Shown: positions 33,241 through 42,342 of the stretch, in pieces
Layout of the letters: the number at the start of each line of letters is the position of its first letter
Position numbering within the stretch: position 1 is the stretch's first letter
Origin: Solimonas sp041659605
GTDB lineage: Bacteria > Pseudomonadota > Gammaproteobacteria > Nevskiales > Nevskiaceae
Direction of reading: 5' to 3'
DNA length: 64,000 bases
Assembly: GCA_041659605.1 (NCBI GenBank)
Contig: JBAZXW010000002.1
Location: forward strand, 62,001-126,000
The notes under the pieces: generated by a model
The model's database searches: none
Told to the model about the DNA's origin: nothing
Seen by the model: the letters and a program-made list of their open reading frames with translations, nothing else
Position numbers and translations under genes: made by a program

Positions 33241-34245
33241 TCACTGCCCCAACCGCTCGCGCATGTAGGCCAGCATCTCCTCGCGCACCAGCCGCACCTC
33301 CGGGAACATGGCCCCGAACAGCGGGAACGCGTGCGGCAGCACCGGCCAGACCTCGCACTTCACATCGACGCCGGCGGCCTTGGCGCGGCGCGCCATCAGG
33401 ATCGTCTCGTCCTCCAGCACCTCGCTGTCGGTGGCGTACATCAGCATCGGCGGGAAGCCGGTGCAGTCGGCATACAGCGGCGACAGCTCCGGGTCAGAGG
33501 CATCCCAGTCGCCGGCGAACATCTCGTCGACGCGCTGCAGCGCCGCGATCGGCAGCAGCGGATCACTCTTGCGCCGCCAGGTGCGCGAGGGCGGCGAGTG
33601 GATGCGGCCCATTTCCGTCGCCGGCGATACCGGGATCGCGCAGGCCGGCATCGGCCAGCCGTTCTTGCGGATGCGCTGCAGCACGCCCAGCGTCAGGTGG
33701 CCACCGGCGGAATCGCCGCCGAGGATGATGCGCGAGGCGGGAAAGCCCAGGTCCAGCAGCGAGCGGTAGGCGCGCTCGCAATCGTCCAGCGCAGCGGGGA
33801 ATCGGTTGCGCGGCGCCAGCCGGTAATCCGGGAGGTAGCCGGTCGCGCCGAGCTTGGACGCCAGGTCCGCCACCATCTCCAGGTGCGCAAGCGGCGCCGC
33901 CGGCAGGATGAAGGCGCCGCCGTGCAGCCACAGGATCACCGGCTTCGACGTATCGCGCAGGTCGCCGAACACATGACCCGGCACCTGGCCGACCACCGTG
34001 TACTCCAGCGGCAGGCCGTGGGTGTTGGGGCACTTCATGTGCATCACACGCAGCTGGATGCTCGCGACCTTCTCGTCGGAACTGCGCACCATCCGCGCCA
34101 GCATCGGCCGCAGAAACGCCTTCATCAACCAGACGAAGAAGCGGCTGCGCCGCGAGATCGGCACCGGCCGGAATACCACGCAGGACTCAGTGGGCGCAGG
34201 CAGCAAGGGCTGGCGGGATGCGGGAACCGCGGTATCGGCGTTCAT
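33241..34245 (-). CDS. HSL-family alpha/beta hydrolase (esterase)
   Basis: 334 residues, cytosolic. Oxyanion HGGAF (108-112), nucleophile in GDSAGG (Ser179), Asp near YATDSEVLEDE and His in VLPHAFPLFG make a complete hormone-sensitive-lipase triad; YRLAPRNRFPAALDD is typical of the family. Short- to medium-chain ester hydrolysis is expected. It is followed on the same strand by the PrpE gene and preceded by a DUF72 gene; no shared pathway is evident beyond hydrophobic-compound metabolism. Confidence 0.9.
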   Translation of the reverse strand: MNADTAVPASRQPLLPAPTESCVVFRPVPISRRSRFFVWLMKAFLRPMLARMVRSSDEKVASIQLRVMHMKCPNTHGLPLEYTVVGQVPGHVFGDLRDTSKPVILWLHGGAFILPAAPLAHLEMVADLASKLGATGYLPDYRLAPRNRFPAALDDCERAYRSLLDLGFPASRIILGGDSAGGHLTLGVLQRIRKNGWPMPACAIPVSPATEMGRIHSPPSRTWRRKSDPLLPIAALQRVDEMFAGDWDASDPELSPLYADCTGFPPMLMYATDSEVLEDETILMARRAKAAGVDVKCEVWPVLPHAFPLFGAMFPEVRLVREEMLAYMRERLGQ

Positions 34246-34281
34246 GGTGGCGGCAGTGTAGATCGTGCAGCGGCCGACGCG

Positions 34282-35007
34282 TCACCCGTTCAGGCGAGCC
34301 TGCGCGCTTCCGTCACGCGTCAGGGCTTGCGCATAGACCGGCGCTGTCGGTTCGTGCATGAAATAGGCATAGACGTCCCGCCAGCGCGTTGCCGCCAGCC
34401 GCTCGGACCAGCGCAAAAGATCGACGTCCGTGTATTGCTCCAGGCGCAGACGCACGTAGCCCCAGTCCGCCGTCTCGATTAGTGGCGGCGGCGCGTGGTC
34501 CTCGCGCTCACTCAGGCAGAGCGCGGCGCCGGCGGCTTCGAGCAGCGCGTAGATCTCGTCGTCGAACCAGCTGTCGTGGCGGAATTCGAAGGCCGCACGC
34601 CGGCCGGCGTGCAACAGCTGGAGAAAATCGCGTAGCCGCGCCGCGTCCTTCTTCAGATACGGCGGCAGCTGGAACAGCAGCGGCCCGCATTTCTCACCCA
34701 GTGCCGCGAGGTTGTCGCAGAGCAGCGTCAGCGTCTCGCTCGCCGCATCCGGTTTGAGCTGAGCCTTGTGCGTGATCTGGCCCGGCGCCTTTATCGCGAA
34801 GCAGAAGTCCGCAGGCACCGCCGCCGCCCACTTCTGCAGCACCTGGACCTTGGGCACGGCGTAGAAACTCGAATTGATCTCGACCGTCGGCAGCCGCTCG
34901 GCGTAATACGCCAGCATCGCGTCCGGTCGGATCTTTGCCGGGTAGAAGCTGCCCTTCCACGCCTTGAAGGAGTAGCCGCTGGCGCCGGATCGCAGTCGTT
35001 GCTTCAT
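34282..35007 (-). CDS. DUF72 family protein (YecE-like TIM barrel)
   Basis: 241 residues. N-terminal SGASGYSFKAWKGSFYPAK, AERLPTVEINSSFYAVP, PADFCFAIKAPGQITH, FQLPPYLKKD, FEFRHDSWFDDEIYALLEAAGAALCLSERED and WGYVRLRLEQY follow the DUF72 consensus, a TIM-barrel fold related to endonuclease IV/xylose isomerase proteins. Function unknown. Ends 37 bp before the esterase start; upstream gap of 71 bp to the Fic gene shows no strong signal. Confidence 0.92.
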   Translation of the reverse strand: MKQRLRSGASGYSFKAWKGSFYPAKIRPDAMLAYYAERLPTVEINSSFYAVPKVQVLQKWAAAVPADFCFAIKAPGQITHKAQLKPDAASETLTLLCDNLAALGEKCGPLLFQLPPYLKKDAARLRDFLQLLHAGRRAAFEFRHDSWFDDEIYALLEAAGAALCLSEREDHAPPPLIETADWGYVRLRLEQYTDVDLLRWSERLAATRWRDVYAYFMHEPTAPVYAQALTRDGSAQARLNG

Positions 35008-35078
35008 CGATTCCTCTCCTGTCCGGCGCCGGTCTGAAGGGCTACGAAGCGTTCCGTTCAGTGTGGCCTTGGGCTCTT

Positions 35079-36092
35079 TTACTGGCTCGTTCTCAGGAAA
35101 TAACGCCCGCTCTTCTGCGTACCACGTTTCTCGACCAGCCCGGCGTCCAGCAGCGGCCGCAGCAAGTCTATGGCGCCCTGCTTGGAGAGTTTCATCGCCT
35201 TCCAGATTTCCGCCGGTGCCATGCCGTTGCCGTGGTCGCGCAGCAGGTGCAGCAGTTCCTCCTGACGCGGACGCAGCACGAGCTTCTCAGGGCGCGCCGC
35301 ATTGAGGCTCTGCACCCGCAGCCAGACGCGCTGCAAGGTCTGCAACAAACCATCGGCGCAGTATTCCAGCCAATGCGTCAGATCCTCGCCCTGTTTGCGC
35401 ACGGCATCCAGTGCCGCGTAATAGCGCGGGCGGTCTTCCCAGTAGTGCTCGTCGACCGAAAAGATGTGGTGCGTGTCGAAACCTCGGCGGTACAGCTCCC
35501 ACAAGGCCAGCGCGCGTCCGGTGCGGCCGTTGCCGTCCGCGAAGGGATGAATCGCCTCGAAACGGTAGTGCAGGATCGCGGAGCTGAGCACCGGCGAGAG
35601 CGCCGTGGCGTCGCGGTTCCACCACTCCAGCAGCTCGAACATCAGGCCGGAGACTTCCGCTGGCGGCGGTGGCACATACCGGCCGACGTGGACGTTGATC
35701 GTGCGATACCGCCCGGCCTTGCCCTGGTCCATGACGCCGCCGGCCAGAATCAGGTGCAGTTCGAAGAGGTCATCGTGGCGAACGCGTGCGATGTCCGCGT
35801 GCTTCTCGATGTAACGCAGTCCGGCGAAGTAATTCAGTACTTCGCGCCGCGCGCGCTCGCCGGGCGCGGCCAGCGACCTGCCTTCTTCGAGGGCGCGCAC
35901 CTGTTCGAGGGTCAGCGGGTTGCCCTCGATCGCGGTTGAGGCATGAACGTTGCGAGATCGCGTATCCCGTTGCAGTGCTGGAATCCACGCCACTTGCACG
36001 CTCGCCGCCGCGATGCGCTCACGCAACACCGCGATCTCCTCGACTTGAGAGAGCAGTGTCGGCGTGATCTCGAATTGCGGCACGTACGGCAT
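35079..36092 (-). CDS. Fic family protein with N-terminal inhibitory motif and C-terminal winged helix
   Basis: 337 residues. The inhibitory motif SxxxE(G/N) is Ser52-TAI-Glu56-Gly57; the active site HPFADGNGRTGR begins at His182, with all catalytic residues present, so AMPylation or similar NMP transfer to a target hydroxyl is expected, held in check by Glu56. The C-terminal 65 residues (LLHLLRDHGNGMAPAEIWKAMKLSKQGAIDLLRPLLDAGLVEK) form a winged helix, suggesting DNA binding and autoregulation. A GGACC-N10-GGTCC dyad lies 6-25 bp upstream of its ATG. No toxin or antitoxin partner gene is seen; these class II Fic proteins are self-contained. Confidence 0.9.
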   Translation of the reverse strand: MPYVPQFEITPTLLSQVEEIAVLRERIAAASVQVAWIPALQRDTRSRNVHASTAIEGNPLTLEQVRALEEGRSLAAPGERARREVLNYFAGLRYIEKHADIARVRHDDLFELHLILAGGVMDQGKAGRYRTINVHVGRYVPPPPAEVSGLMFELLEWWNRDATALSPVLSSAILHYRFEAIHPFADGNGRTGRALALWELYRRGFDTHHIFSVDEHYWEDRPRYYAALDAVRKQGEDLTHWLEYCADGLLQTLQRVWLRVQSLNAARPEKLVLRPRQEELLHLLRDHGNGMAPAEIWKAMKLSKQGAIDLLRPLLDAGLVEKRGTQKSGRYFLRTSQ

Positions 36093-36097
36093 GCCCC

Positions 36098-36117
36098 GGA
36101 CCGTAAATTATTGGTCC
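36098..36117. promoter_or_regulatory. Dyad GGACC-N10-GGTCC upstream of the Fic gene
   Basis: Perfect 5-bp arms around an AT-rich centre (GTAAATTATT) just upstream of the Fic start codon. Two TTGACC hexamers on the minus strand lie 12 bp apart immediately upstream, giving a -35-like element with TAATTT in the dyad as a short-spaced -10. Candidate autoregulatory operator for the winged helix of the Fic protein. Confidence 0.4.
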
Positions 36118-36157
36118 AGTATCGGTCAAGTTCTGGGTCAAGACCGCTGGGACGGGG

Positions 36158-37765
36158 CTACATGCGGAAGATGCCGTAGCGCGGATCGGCGATCGGGGTG
36201 TTGAGCGCGGCGGAAATCGAGATGCCGAGCGCGTTGCGGGTGTCGACCGGGTCGAGGATGCCGTCGTCCCAGATTTCGGACGTGCTCCAGTACGCCGACT
36301 GCTTGCGCTTGAATTCGCCGAGCACCGGATCGCGGATCGCGTCGATCTCGGCCTGGCTCAGCTTCTTGCCCTGCCGCTGCAGCTGGCGGATCTTGACGTC
36401 GGCGAGCGTGTTCGCGGCCTGCTCGGCGCCCATCACCGAGATCTGCGACTGCGGCCAGCTGAACAGGAAGCGGCTGTCGAAGGCGCGCCCGGACATGCCG
36501 TAGTTACCGGCGCCGAAGGAGCCGTGGCACATCACGGTGAACTTGGGCACTTCCGAGCACGACACCGCCATGATCATCTTGGCGCCGTCCTTGGTGATGC
36601 CGCGGCGCTCGTATTCGCGGCCGACCATGAAGCCGGTGATGTTCTGCAGGAACACGATCGGCGTGCGGTTCTGGTTGCACAGCTCGATGAAGTGCGCGCC
36701 CTTGAGCGCACTGTCGTTGAACAGCACGCCGTTGTTGGCGAGGATGCCGACCTTGTAACCCCAGATGTGCGCGTAGCCGCAGATCAGGGTCTTGCCGTAG
36801 CTGGGCTGGTATTCGTGGAAGCGCGAGCCGTCGACGATGCGCGCGATGACCTCGTGCATGTCGAACTGCTGCTTGATGTCCTGCGGCAGGACGCCGTACA
36901 GCTCGGACGGGTCGTAGTACGGGTCCTCGGGCGGCTGCCACTCGGTGCGCGTCTTCTCCGGCCGCTTGAACTGGCCGACGATGTCACGCGCAATCGCGAT
37001 GGCTTCTTCCTCGCTGGAGGCCGGGTAATCAGCGACACCCGAGACCGAAGTGTGCATGTCGCAGCCGCCAAGTTCGTCGACGGTGTTCTCCTCGCCGGTC
37101 GCGGCCTTCACCAGCGGCGGGCCGGCGAGAAAGATCGCACCGGTGCCGCGCACGATGACGTTGTAGTCGGACAGTCCCGGCACGTAGGCGCCGCCGGCGG
37201 TGCAGTGGCCGAGCACGACGGCAACCTGCTGCACGCCCATCTTCGACAGGATGCACTGATTGCGGAAGATGCGGCCGGCGTAGTACTTGTCGGCGAACAG
37301 ATCGGCCTGCAGCGGCAGGAAGCCGCCGGCGGAGTCGCACAGGTGCACGACCGGCAGGCGATTCTCGATCGCGATGTCGAGCGCGCGGATCGTCTTCTTC
37401 ACCGTCAGCGGATACCAGGCACCACCTTTCACGCTCGCATCGCCGGCGTTGATCACGACCTCGCGCCCGGAGACGATGCCGATGCCGGTGACGCAGCCGG
37501 CGCCCGGCACCTCGCCGTCATAGGCCTCGTTCGCCGCCAGCGACGACAGCTCCAGGAACGGCGTGCCCGGGTCCAGCAGCTGCTGGATGCGCTCACGCAC
37601 GTACATCTTGTTCTGGTTCTCGAGGCGTTCGATGTCGCGCTCAGGACGATCAAAGCGCGCTTTGTGCTGTTTCGCCTTGAATGCTTCAGCGAGCCCGCGG
37701 TTGTGCGCGGCGTTGGCCTGGAACTCGGCCGAGGATGTATTCAGTCGGGATTCGATTCGTTTCAT
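36158..37765 (-). CDS. Acyl-CoA carboxylase carboxyltransferase subunit (Atu/Liu-like)
   Basis: 535 residues, the length of methylcrotonyl- or geranyl-CoA carboxylase beta subunits. N-terminal AHNRGLAEAFKAKQHKARF, GCVTGIGIVSGREVVINAGDASVKGG, LGHCTAGGAYVPGLSDY, IFLAGPPLVKAATGEENTVDELGG, QNITGFMVGREYERRGITKDGAKM and MGAEQAANTLADVK are characteristic. It transfers CO2 from biotin to an acyl-CoA. ATG 37765 overlaps the stop of the biotin carrier gene (ATGA). With AtuA, a hydratase and a TetR regulator in the same operon, an acyclic-terpene (geranyl-CoA) or leucine-type substrate is likely; sequence does not separate AtuC from LiuB here. Confidence 0.9.
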   Translation of the reverse strand: MKRIESRLNTSSAEFQANAAHNRGLAEAFKAKQHKARFDRPERDIERLENQNKMYVRERIQQLLDPGTPFLELSSLAANEAYDGEVPGAGCVTGIGIVSGREVVINAGDASVKGGAWYPLTVKKTIRALDIAIENRLPVVHLCDSAGGFLPLQADLFADKYYAGRIFRNQCILSKMGVQQVAVVLGHCTAGGAYVPGLSDYNVIVRGTGAIFLAGPPLVKAATGEENTVDELGGCDMHTSVSGVADYPASSEEEAIAIARDIVGQFKRPEKTRTEWQPPEDPYYDPSELYGVLPQDIKQQFDMHEVIARIVDGSRFHEYQPSYGKTLICGYAHIWGYKVGILANNGVLFNDSALKGAHFIELCNQNRTPIVFLQNITGFMVGREYERRGITKDGAKMIMAVSCSEVPKFTVMCHGSFGAGNYGMSGRAFDSRFLFSWPQSQISVMGAEQAANTLADVKIRQLQRQGKKLSQAEIDAIRDPVLGEFKRKQSAYWSTSEIWDDGILDPVDTRNALGISISAALNTPIADPRYGIFRM

Positions 37766-38265
37766 GCCTTGACCTCCGGCTCGAACGACAGCAACAGCGC
37801 GTCGCGGTCGAAGGTCTGTCCTTTGTCGTATTGCACGGCCTGGATGACGCCGTCGCGCGGCGCCGTGACCGTGGTTTCCATCTTCATGCTCTCCATCACC
37901 AGCAGCACCTGGCCCTTGGTGACGGACTCGCCCGTCTTGATGTGCACGGCGACAATGCTGCCCGGCATCGGTGCGCGCACGCTGTCTTCGGCCGCGCCGT
38001 GCAACGACGCGGCGAGGCGGTCGAGCGGATGCTGGTAGCGCAGTTGGTAGGCGGCGCCGTCGACATGCACGAAGACGTCATCGCCGCGGGCCGCAACGAC
38101 GATCTCGTGATGCGTACCGTCGATCGTCAGCCAAGCTCGGCCGTCGGCACCGGTGCGCAGATCCGCCGGCAGCACACGCTCGCCGATGTGGACGCGGTAC
38201 CCGTCGCGCGCGCGCGACAGCTCGACGTTGATTTCGTTTTCTTCGAGTTTGAAGGCGTGATGCAT
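37762..38265 (-). CDS. Biotin carboxyl carrier protein of acyl-CoA carboxylase
   Basis: 167 residues from ATG 38265 (MHHAFKLEENE); a GTG at 38286 is also in frame but overlaps the biotin carboxylase stop. The C-terminal biotinyl domain has VMESMKMETTV with the biotin lysine and the hinge APMPGSIVAVHIKTGESV; the N-terminal half resembles the BT domain usually found between biotin carboxylase and carrier. In known GCC/MCC alpha subunits this region is fused to the carboxylase; here it is a separate gene between carboxylase (8-bp gap) and carboxyltransferase (4-bp overlap). Confidence 0.88.
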   Translation of the reverse strand: MHHAFKLEENEINVELSRARDGYRVHIGERVLPADLRTGADGRAWLTIDGTHHEIVVAARGDDVFVHVDGAAYQLRYQHPLDRLAASLHGAAEDSVRAPMPGSIVAVHIKTGESVTKGQVLLVMESMKMETTVTAPRDGVIQAVQYDKGQTFDRDALLLSFEPEVKA

Positions 38266-38273
38266 GTTCGATC

Positions 38274-39800
<1,527 letters not shown>

Positions 39801-39810
39801 GGTGTGTCGC

Positions 39811-40521
39811 TCACGATGTCTTGTTGATTCCGGTGCGCGCGTTCGGCGAGCGCCCCCTCACCCCAGCCCTCTCCTCCACATCCGTGGGGGAGAGGGGGCT
39901 CTTTGTTGCCAGGCCTTCGCACAGCAGCGACGTGATCTGTTCAGCAAGAAGATCGATGTCGAGACGGCCGTGGCCGCGAACATAGTTCCAGGTCACGTGC
40001 TCGATGCCGCCGTAGACCAGATCACGCAGCAGGCGCGACGGAACGTCGGCGCGGAATACGCCGGCGCGCTGTCCGGCGTCGATCTCGTCGACCAGGTACT
40101 GCGTGTAGCGGCGGTTGCGCGCGTGCAGCGAGGAGCCGTGGTACTTGGTCTCCTCCTGCACCTCGCGGAACATCAGCTTGCACAGCTGCGGGTAATCGCG
40201 CACGGCGCGCAGGTGGTGCCGCACGAGCACGCGCACGCGGTCCCGATGCTCGGCGACGCCGGCGAGCGCGCGCTCAGTGTCGCCGAACAGCTCGTCGTAC
40301 CAGCGCTCCAGCACCTGCAGCAGCAGCTCGCGCTTGGTCGAGAAATACTTGTAGACGAGTCCCTCGACGACGCCGATGCGTGTCGCGATCTCGGCGACCG
40401 ACGCGGCTTCGTAGCCTCTCTCGCAGAACACATCGCGCGCGGAGACGAGGATCTCGTCGACGCGCTGCTCGCGCGCGAGGCGCGGTGCGTGCGGGCGGGC
40501 GGGCTTGCGGGCGGCGGCCAT
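39811..40521 (-). CDS. TetR family regulator with repeat-encoded tail (AtuR/LiuR-like position)
   Basis: 236 residues. N-terminal helix-turn-helix: ILVSARDVFCERGYEAASVAEIATRIGVVEGLVYKYFSTKRELL, then a ligand-binding domain. It lies inside the carboxylase operon between AtuA (5-bp gap) and the biotin carboxylase gene (10-bp gap), so it likely represses its own operon in response to an acyl-CoA or acid intermediate. Residues about 208-224 and the rest of the tail (SPLSPTDVEERAGVRGRS) are encoded by a family 3 palindromic repeat at 39852-39899, a probable late addition. Confidence 0.88.
   Translation of the reverse strand: MAAARKPARPHAPRLAREQRVDEILVSARDVFCERGYEAASVAEIATRIGVVEGLVYKYFSTKRELLLQVLERWYDELFGDTERALAGVAEHRDRVRVLVRHHLRAVRDYPQLCKLMFREVQEETKYHGSSLHARNRRYTQYLVDEIDAGQRAGVFRADVPSRLLRDLVYGGIEHVTWNYVRGHGRLDIDLLAEQITSLLCEGLATKSPLSPTDVEERAGVRGRSPNARTGINKTS
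39852..39899. repeat. Palindromic repeat, family 3 (CCCTCACCCC ... GGGGAGAGGG)
   Basis: CCCCCTCACCCCAGCCCTCTCC and GGGGGAGAGGGGG form an imperfect hairpin of the widespread CCCTCTCCCC / GGGGAGAGGG type. It is read through as the C-terminal tail of the TetR gene. Other copies are at 40856-40900 and 40946-40990. Confidence 0.8.
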
Positions 40522-40526
40522 CGGCT

Positions 40527-42338
40527 TCAGGCCAGATCGGCCGGAACCGCGATGGGAAAGTCCATCAGGATCTGCGCCAGCATCTTGCCCTGCGGGTCAT
40601 AGCGCAGGCTGGCCATGCCGCCGCCGCCCAGCGCTTCCTGCATCAGGAAGTTGAAGCCGTTCAGGCCCGGAATCTCGAAGCGCTCGACCTTGCCGTTCAC
40701 AAAGTGCGCGAAGTACTGCTTCACCGCGTCGGCGGTCAGCTGCGCGCGCAGCAGCGGCAGATATTCGGGCTTACGGGCGAGCACGCCGATGTTGGCGGCA
40801 TTGCCCTTGTCGCCGGAGCGGCCGATGGCGAGGCGGATCAACGGAACGGTCTTGGTCCCCTCTCCCCCCGCAGGGGGGAGAGGGCTAGGGTGAGGGGGCG
40901 GCGCCGCAGGCGCCGTCGCGACCTCCATCATGCCGACTGCGTCGGCGCCCCTCACCCCAACCCTCTCCCCACTCAGTGGGGAGAGGGAGGCATAAGGCAC
41001 GCCATCCACTTCAATCGGTACCTCGGACTTCGGCACCAGGCACGAGAACAGCCGCACCAGCGGCGTCGGCGATGGACGGCCACCGGCAAAGCCGGTGATG
41101 CCCTGCGCCATCGCCGTCGCCGGCGGGATGAATTCGCGACCGAAGAGGTCGAGTGCCTTGCTGTCGGCATGCTGCACGGCGAGCTTGAGGATCACCTCGC
41201 GCGCGTCGCGACGGCGGCTGTTGGCGCCCCAGTTGGCTTCGCTGCCGAGCACCTCGACGTCGGTGCGCGTGTAGTCGGCCATGCCACGCTGCGCCAGCAT
41301 GCGGCGCGTGCGCTTCAGGATCGCCGCGGCCACGGCCTCGGCCTTGGCCACGGCATCGACGCCGCCGATCATCATCGTGCCGGTGGTGCGAAAGCCATCC
41401 TGCCAGGTCGCGGACACCTTGTAGCTCGAGGTCGGCCCGCGGCCCTTCGCGCCGGTGACTTCTACGCGGTTCTCGCCGACCTGCTTGAGCTGCAGGTGGC
41501 GCCAGTCGCAGCTGACGTCCGGCAGCAGGTAGGCCGAAGGGTCGCCGATCTCGTAGACGATCTGTTCGGCCACGGTCTCCGGCACGACGCGGCCGCCGGT
41601 GTTGGCGGGCTTGGTCGCGATGAACGAGCCGTCCGGCTTGCAGATCGCGATCGGGAAACCCATGCGATCCCAGTCCTCTGCCACGGCTTCCCAGTCGGTG
41701 CTCACGCCGCCGGTGGCCTGCGCACCGCACTCGATGACATGGCCGGCGAGGCTGCCGGCGGAGAGCTTGTCGAACTCGTCAGCCTTCCACTTGAACTCGT
41801 GAACCAGCGCGCCGAGCACCACCGCGCTGTCGACGCAGCGACCGGTAAGCACGATGTCGGCCCCACCGTCGAGCGCCGCGGCGACCGGGAATGCGCCGAG
41901 GTAGGCGTTCATGCTCCACAGCTTGGGCGGCATCGCCTCGCCGCTGAACATCTCCTTGACGTTGGCGAACTCCGTGGCACGCGGCAGCAGGTCGTCGCCG
42001 GTGACGATCGACACCTTCAGCGCGATGCCCTTTTCCTTCAACTTCTCTTCGATCGCGGCCTTGCAGGCCTGCGGATTGACGCCGCCGGCATTGGTGACGA
42101 CGCGGATGCCTTGCTCCTTCAGCTTCGGCGCCAGTGCAGCGACGACCGACGGGAAGTCGGTGGCATAGCCGGCGTTCGGGTCCTTGGCGCGGGCGCGCGC
42201 CAGCAGGCTCATGGTGATCTCGGCGAGGTAGTCGAGCACCAGGTAGTCGATTTCGCCCGAGTCGACGAGCTGCTTCGGACCTTCAGCCGAATCACCCCAG
42301 AAGCCGGCGCCGCAGCCGATGCGAACGAGATCACGCAT
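40527..42338 (-). CDS. AtuA family protein (DUF1446) with in-frame repeat linker
   Basis: 603 residues. The N-terminal domain (about 1-440) is the acyclic terpene utilization AtuA/DUF1446 fold: VRIGCGAGFWGDSAEGPKQLV, NAGGVNPQACKAAI, GADIVLTGRCVDSAVVLGALVHEF, CGAQATGGVSTDW. The C-terminal domain (about 500-600; VPLIRLAIGRSGDKGNAANIGVLARKPEYLPLLR) is the small AtuA-like partner domain. Between them, residues about 450-495 are encoded by two oppositely oriented family 3 palindromic repeats, kept in frame. AtuA proteins are required for terpene/related acyl-CoA catabolism but their reaction is not settled. Starts 4 bp after the enoyl-CoA hydratase stop. Confidence 0.88.
   Translation of the reverse strand: MRDLVRIGCGAGFWGDSAEGPKQLVDSGEIDYLVLDYLAEITMSLLARARAKDPNAGYATDFPSVVAALAPKLKEQGIRVVTNAGGVNPQACKAAIEEKLKEKGIALKVSIVTGDDLLPRATEFANVKEMFSGEAMPPKLWSMNAYLGAFPVAAALDGGADIVLTGRCVDSAVVLGALVHEFKWKADEFDKLSAGSLAGHVIECGAQATGGVSTDWEAVAEDWDRMGFPIAICKPDGSFIATKPANTGGRVVPETVAEQIVYEIGDPSAYLLPDVSCDWRHLQLKQVGENRVEVTGAKGRGPTSSYKVSATWQDGFRTTGTMMIGGVDAVAKAEAVAAAILKRTRRMLAQRGMADYTRTDVEVLGSEANWGANSRRRDAREVILKLAVQHADSKALDLFGREFIPPATAMAQGITGFAGGRPSPTPLVRLFSCLVPKSEVPIEVDGVPYASLSPLSGERVGVRGADAVGMMEVATAPAAPPPHPSPLPPAGGEGTKTVPLIRLAIGRSGDKGNAANIGVLARKPEYLPLLRAQLTADAVKQYFAHFVNGKVERFEIPGLNGFNFLMQEALGGGGMASLRYDPQGKMLAQILMDFPIAVPADLA
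40856..40900. repeat. Palindromic repeat, family 3, inside the AtuA gene
   Basis: CCCCTCTCCCCCC-gca-GGGGGGAGAGGGctAGGGTGAGGGGG, coding in frame on the minus strand for a Pro/Gly-rich linker (PPPHPSPLPPAGGEG). Oppositely oriented to the copy at 40946-40990, 45 bp away. Confidence 0.85.
40946..40990. repeat. Palindromic repeat, family 3, inside the AtuA gene (second copy)
   Basis: CCCCTCACCCCAACCCTCTCCCC-actcagt-GGGGAGAGGG, coding in frame on the minus strand (LSPLSGERVGVRGA). With its neighbour it forms a large inverted repeat in the middle of the gene. Confidence 0.85.
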
Positions 42339-42342
42339 GTCC

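Noticed and set aside
29418..33728. A 1436-codon plus-strand open frame
   Set aside because: It runs antisense to the SDR, PrpE and esterase genes and through the cyclase in another frame. Its Arg/Ala/Gly/His-rich composition is that of a shadow frame in high-GC DNA, with no domain.
34255..34288. A fourth copy of the shared promoter (ACGGGTGA-N20-CTACAC)
   Set aside because: The box overlaps the DUF72 stop, lacks the TTC, and its -10 would lie only about 10 bp before the esterase start.
39852..40990. A CRISPR-like array from the repeated CCCTCTCCCC elements
   Set aside because: Copies are few, palindromic, irregularly spaced and in both orientations, with no uniform spacers or cas genes.
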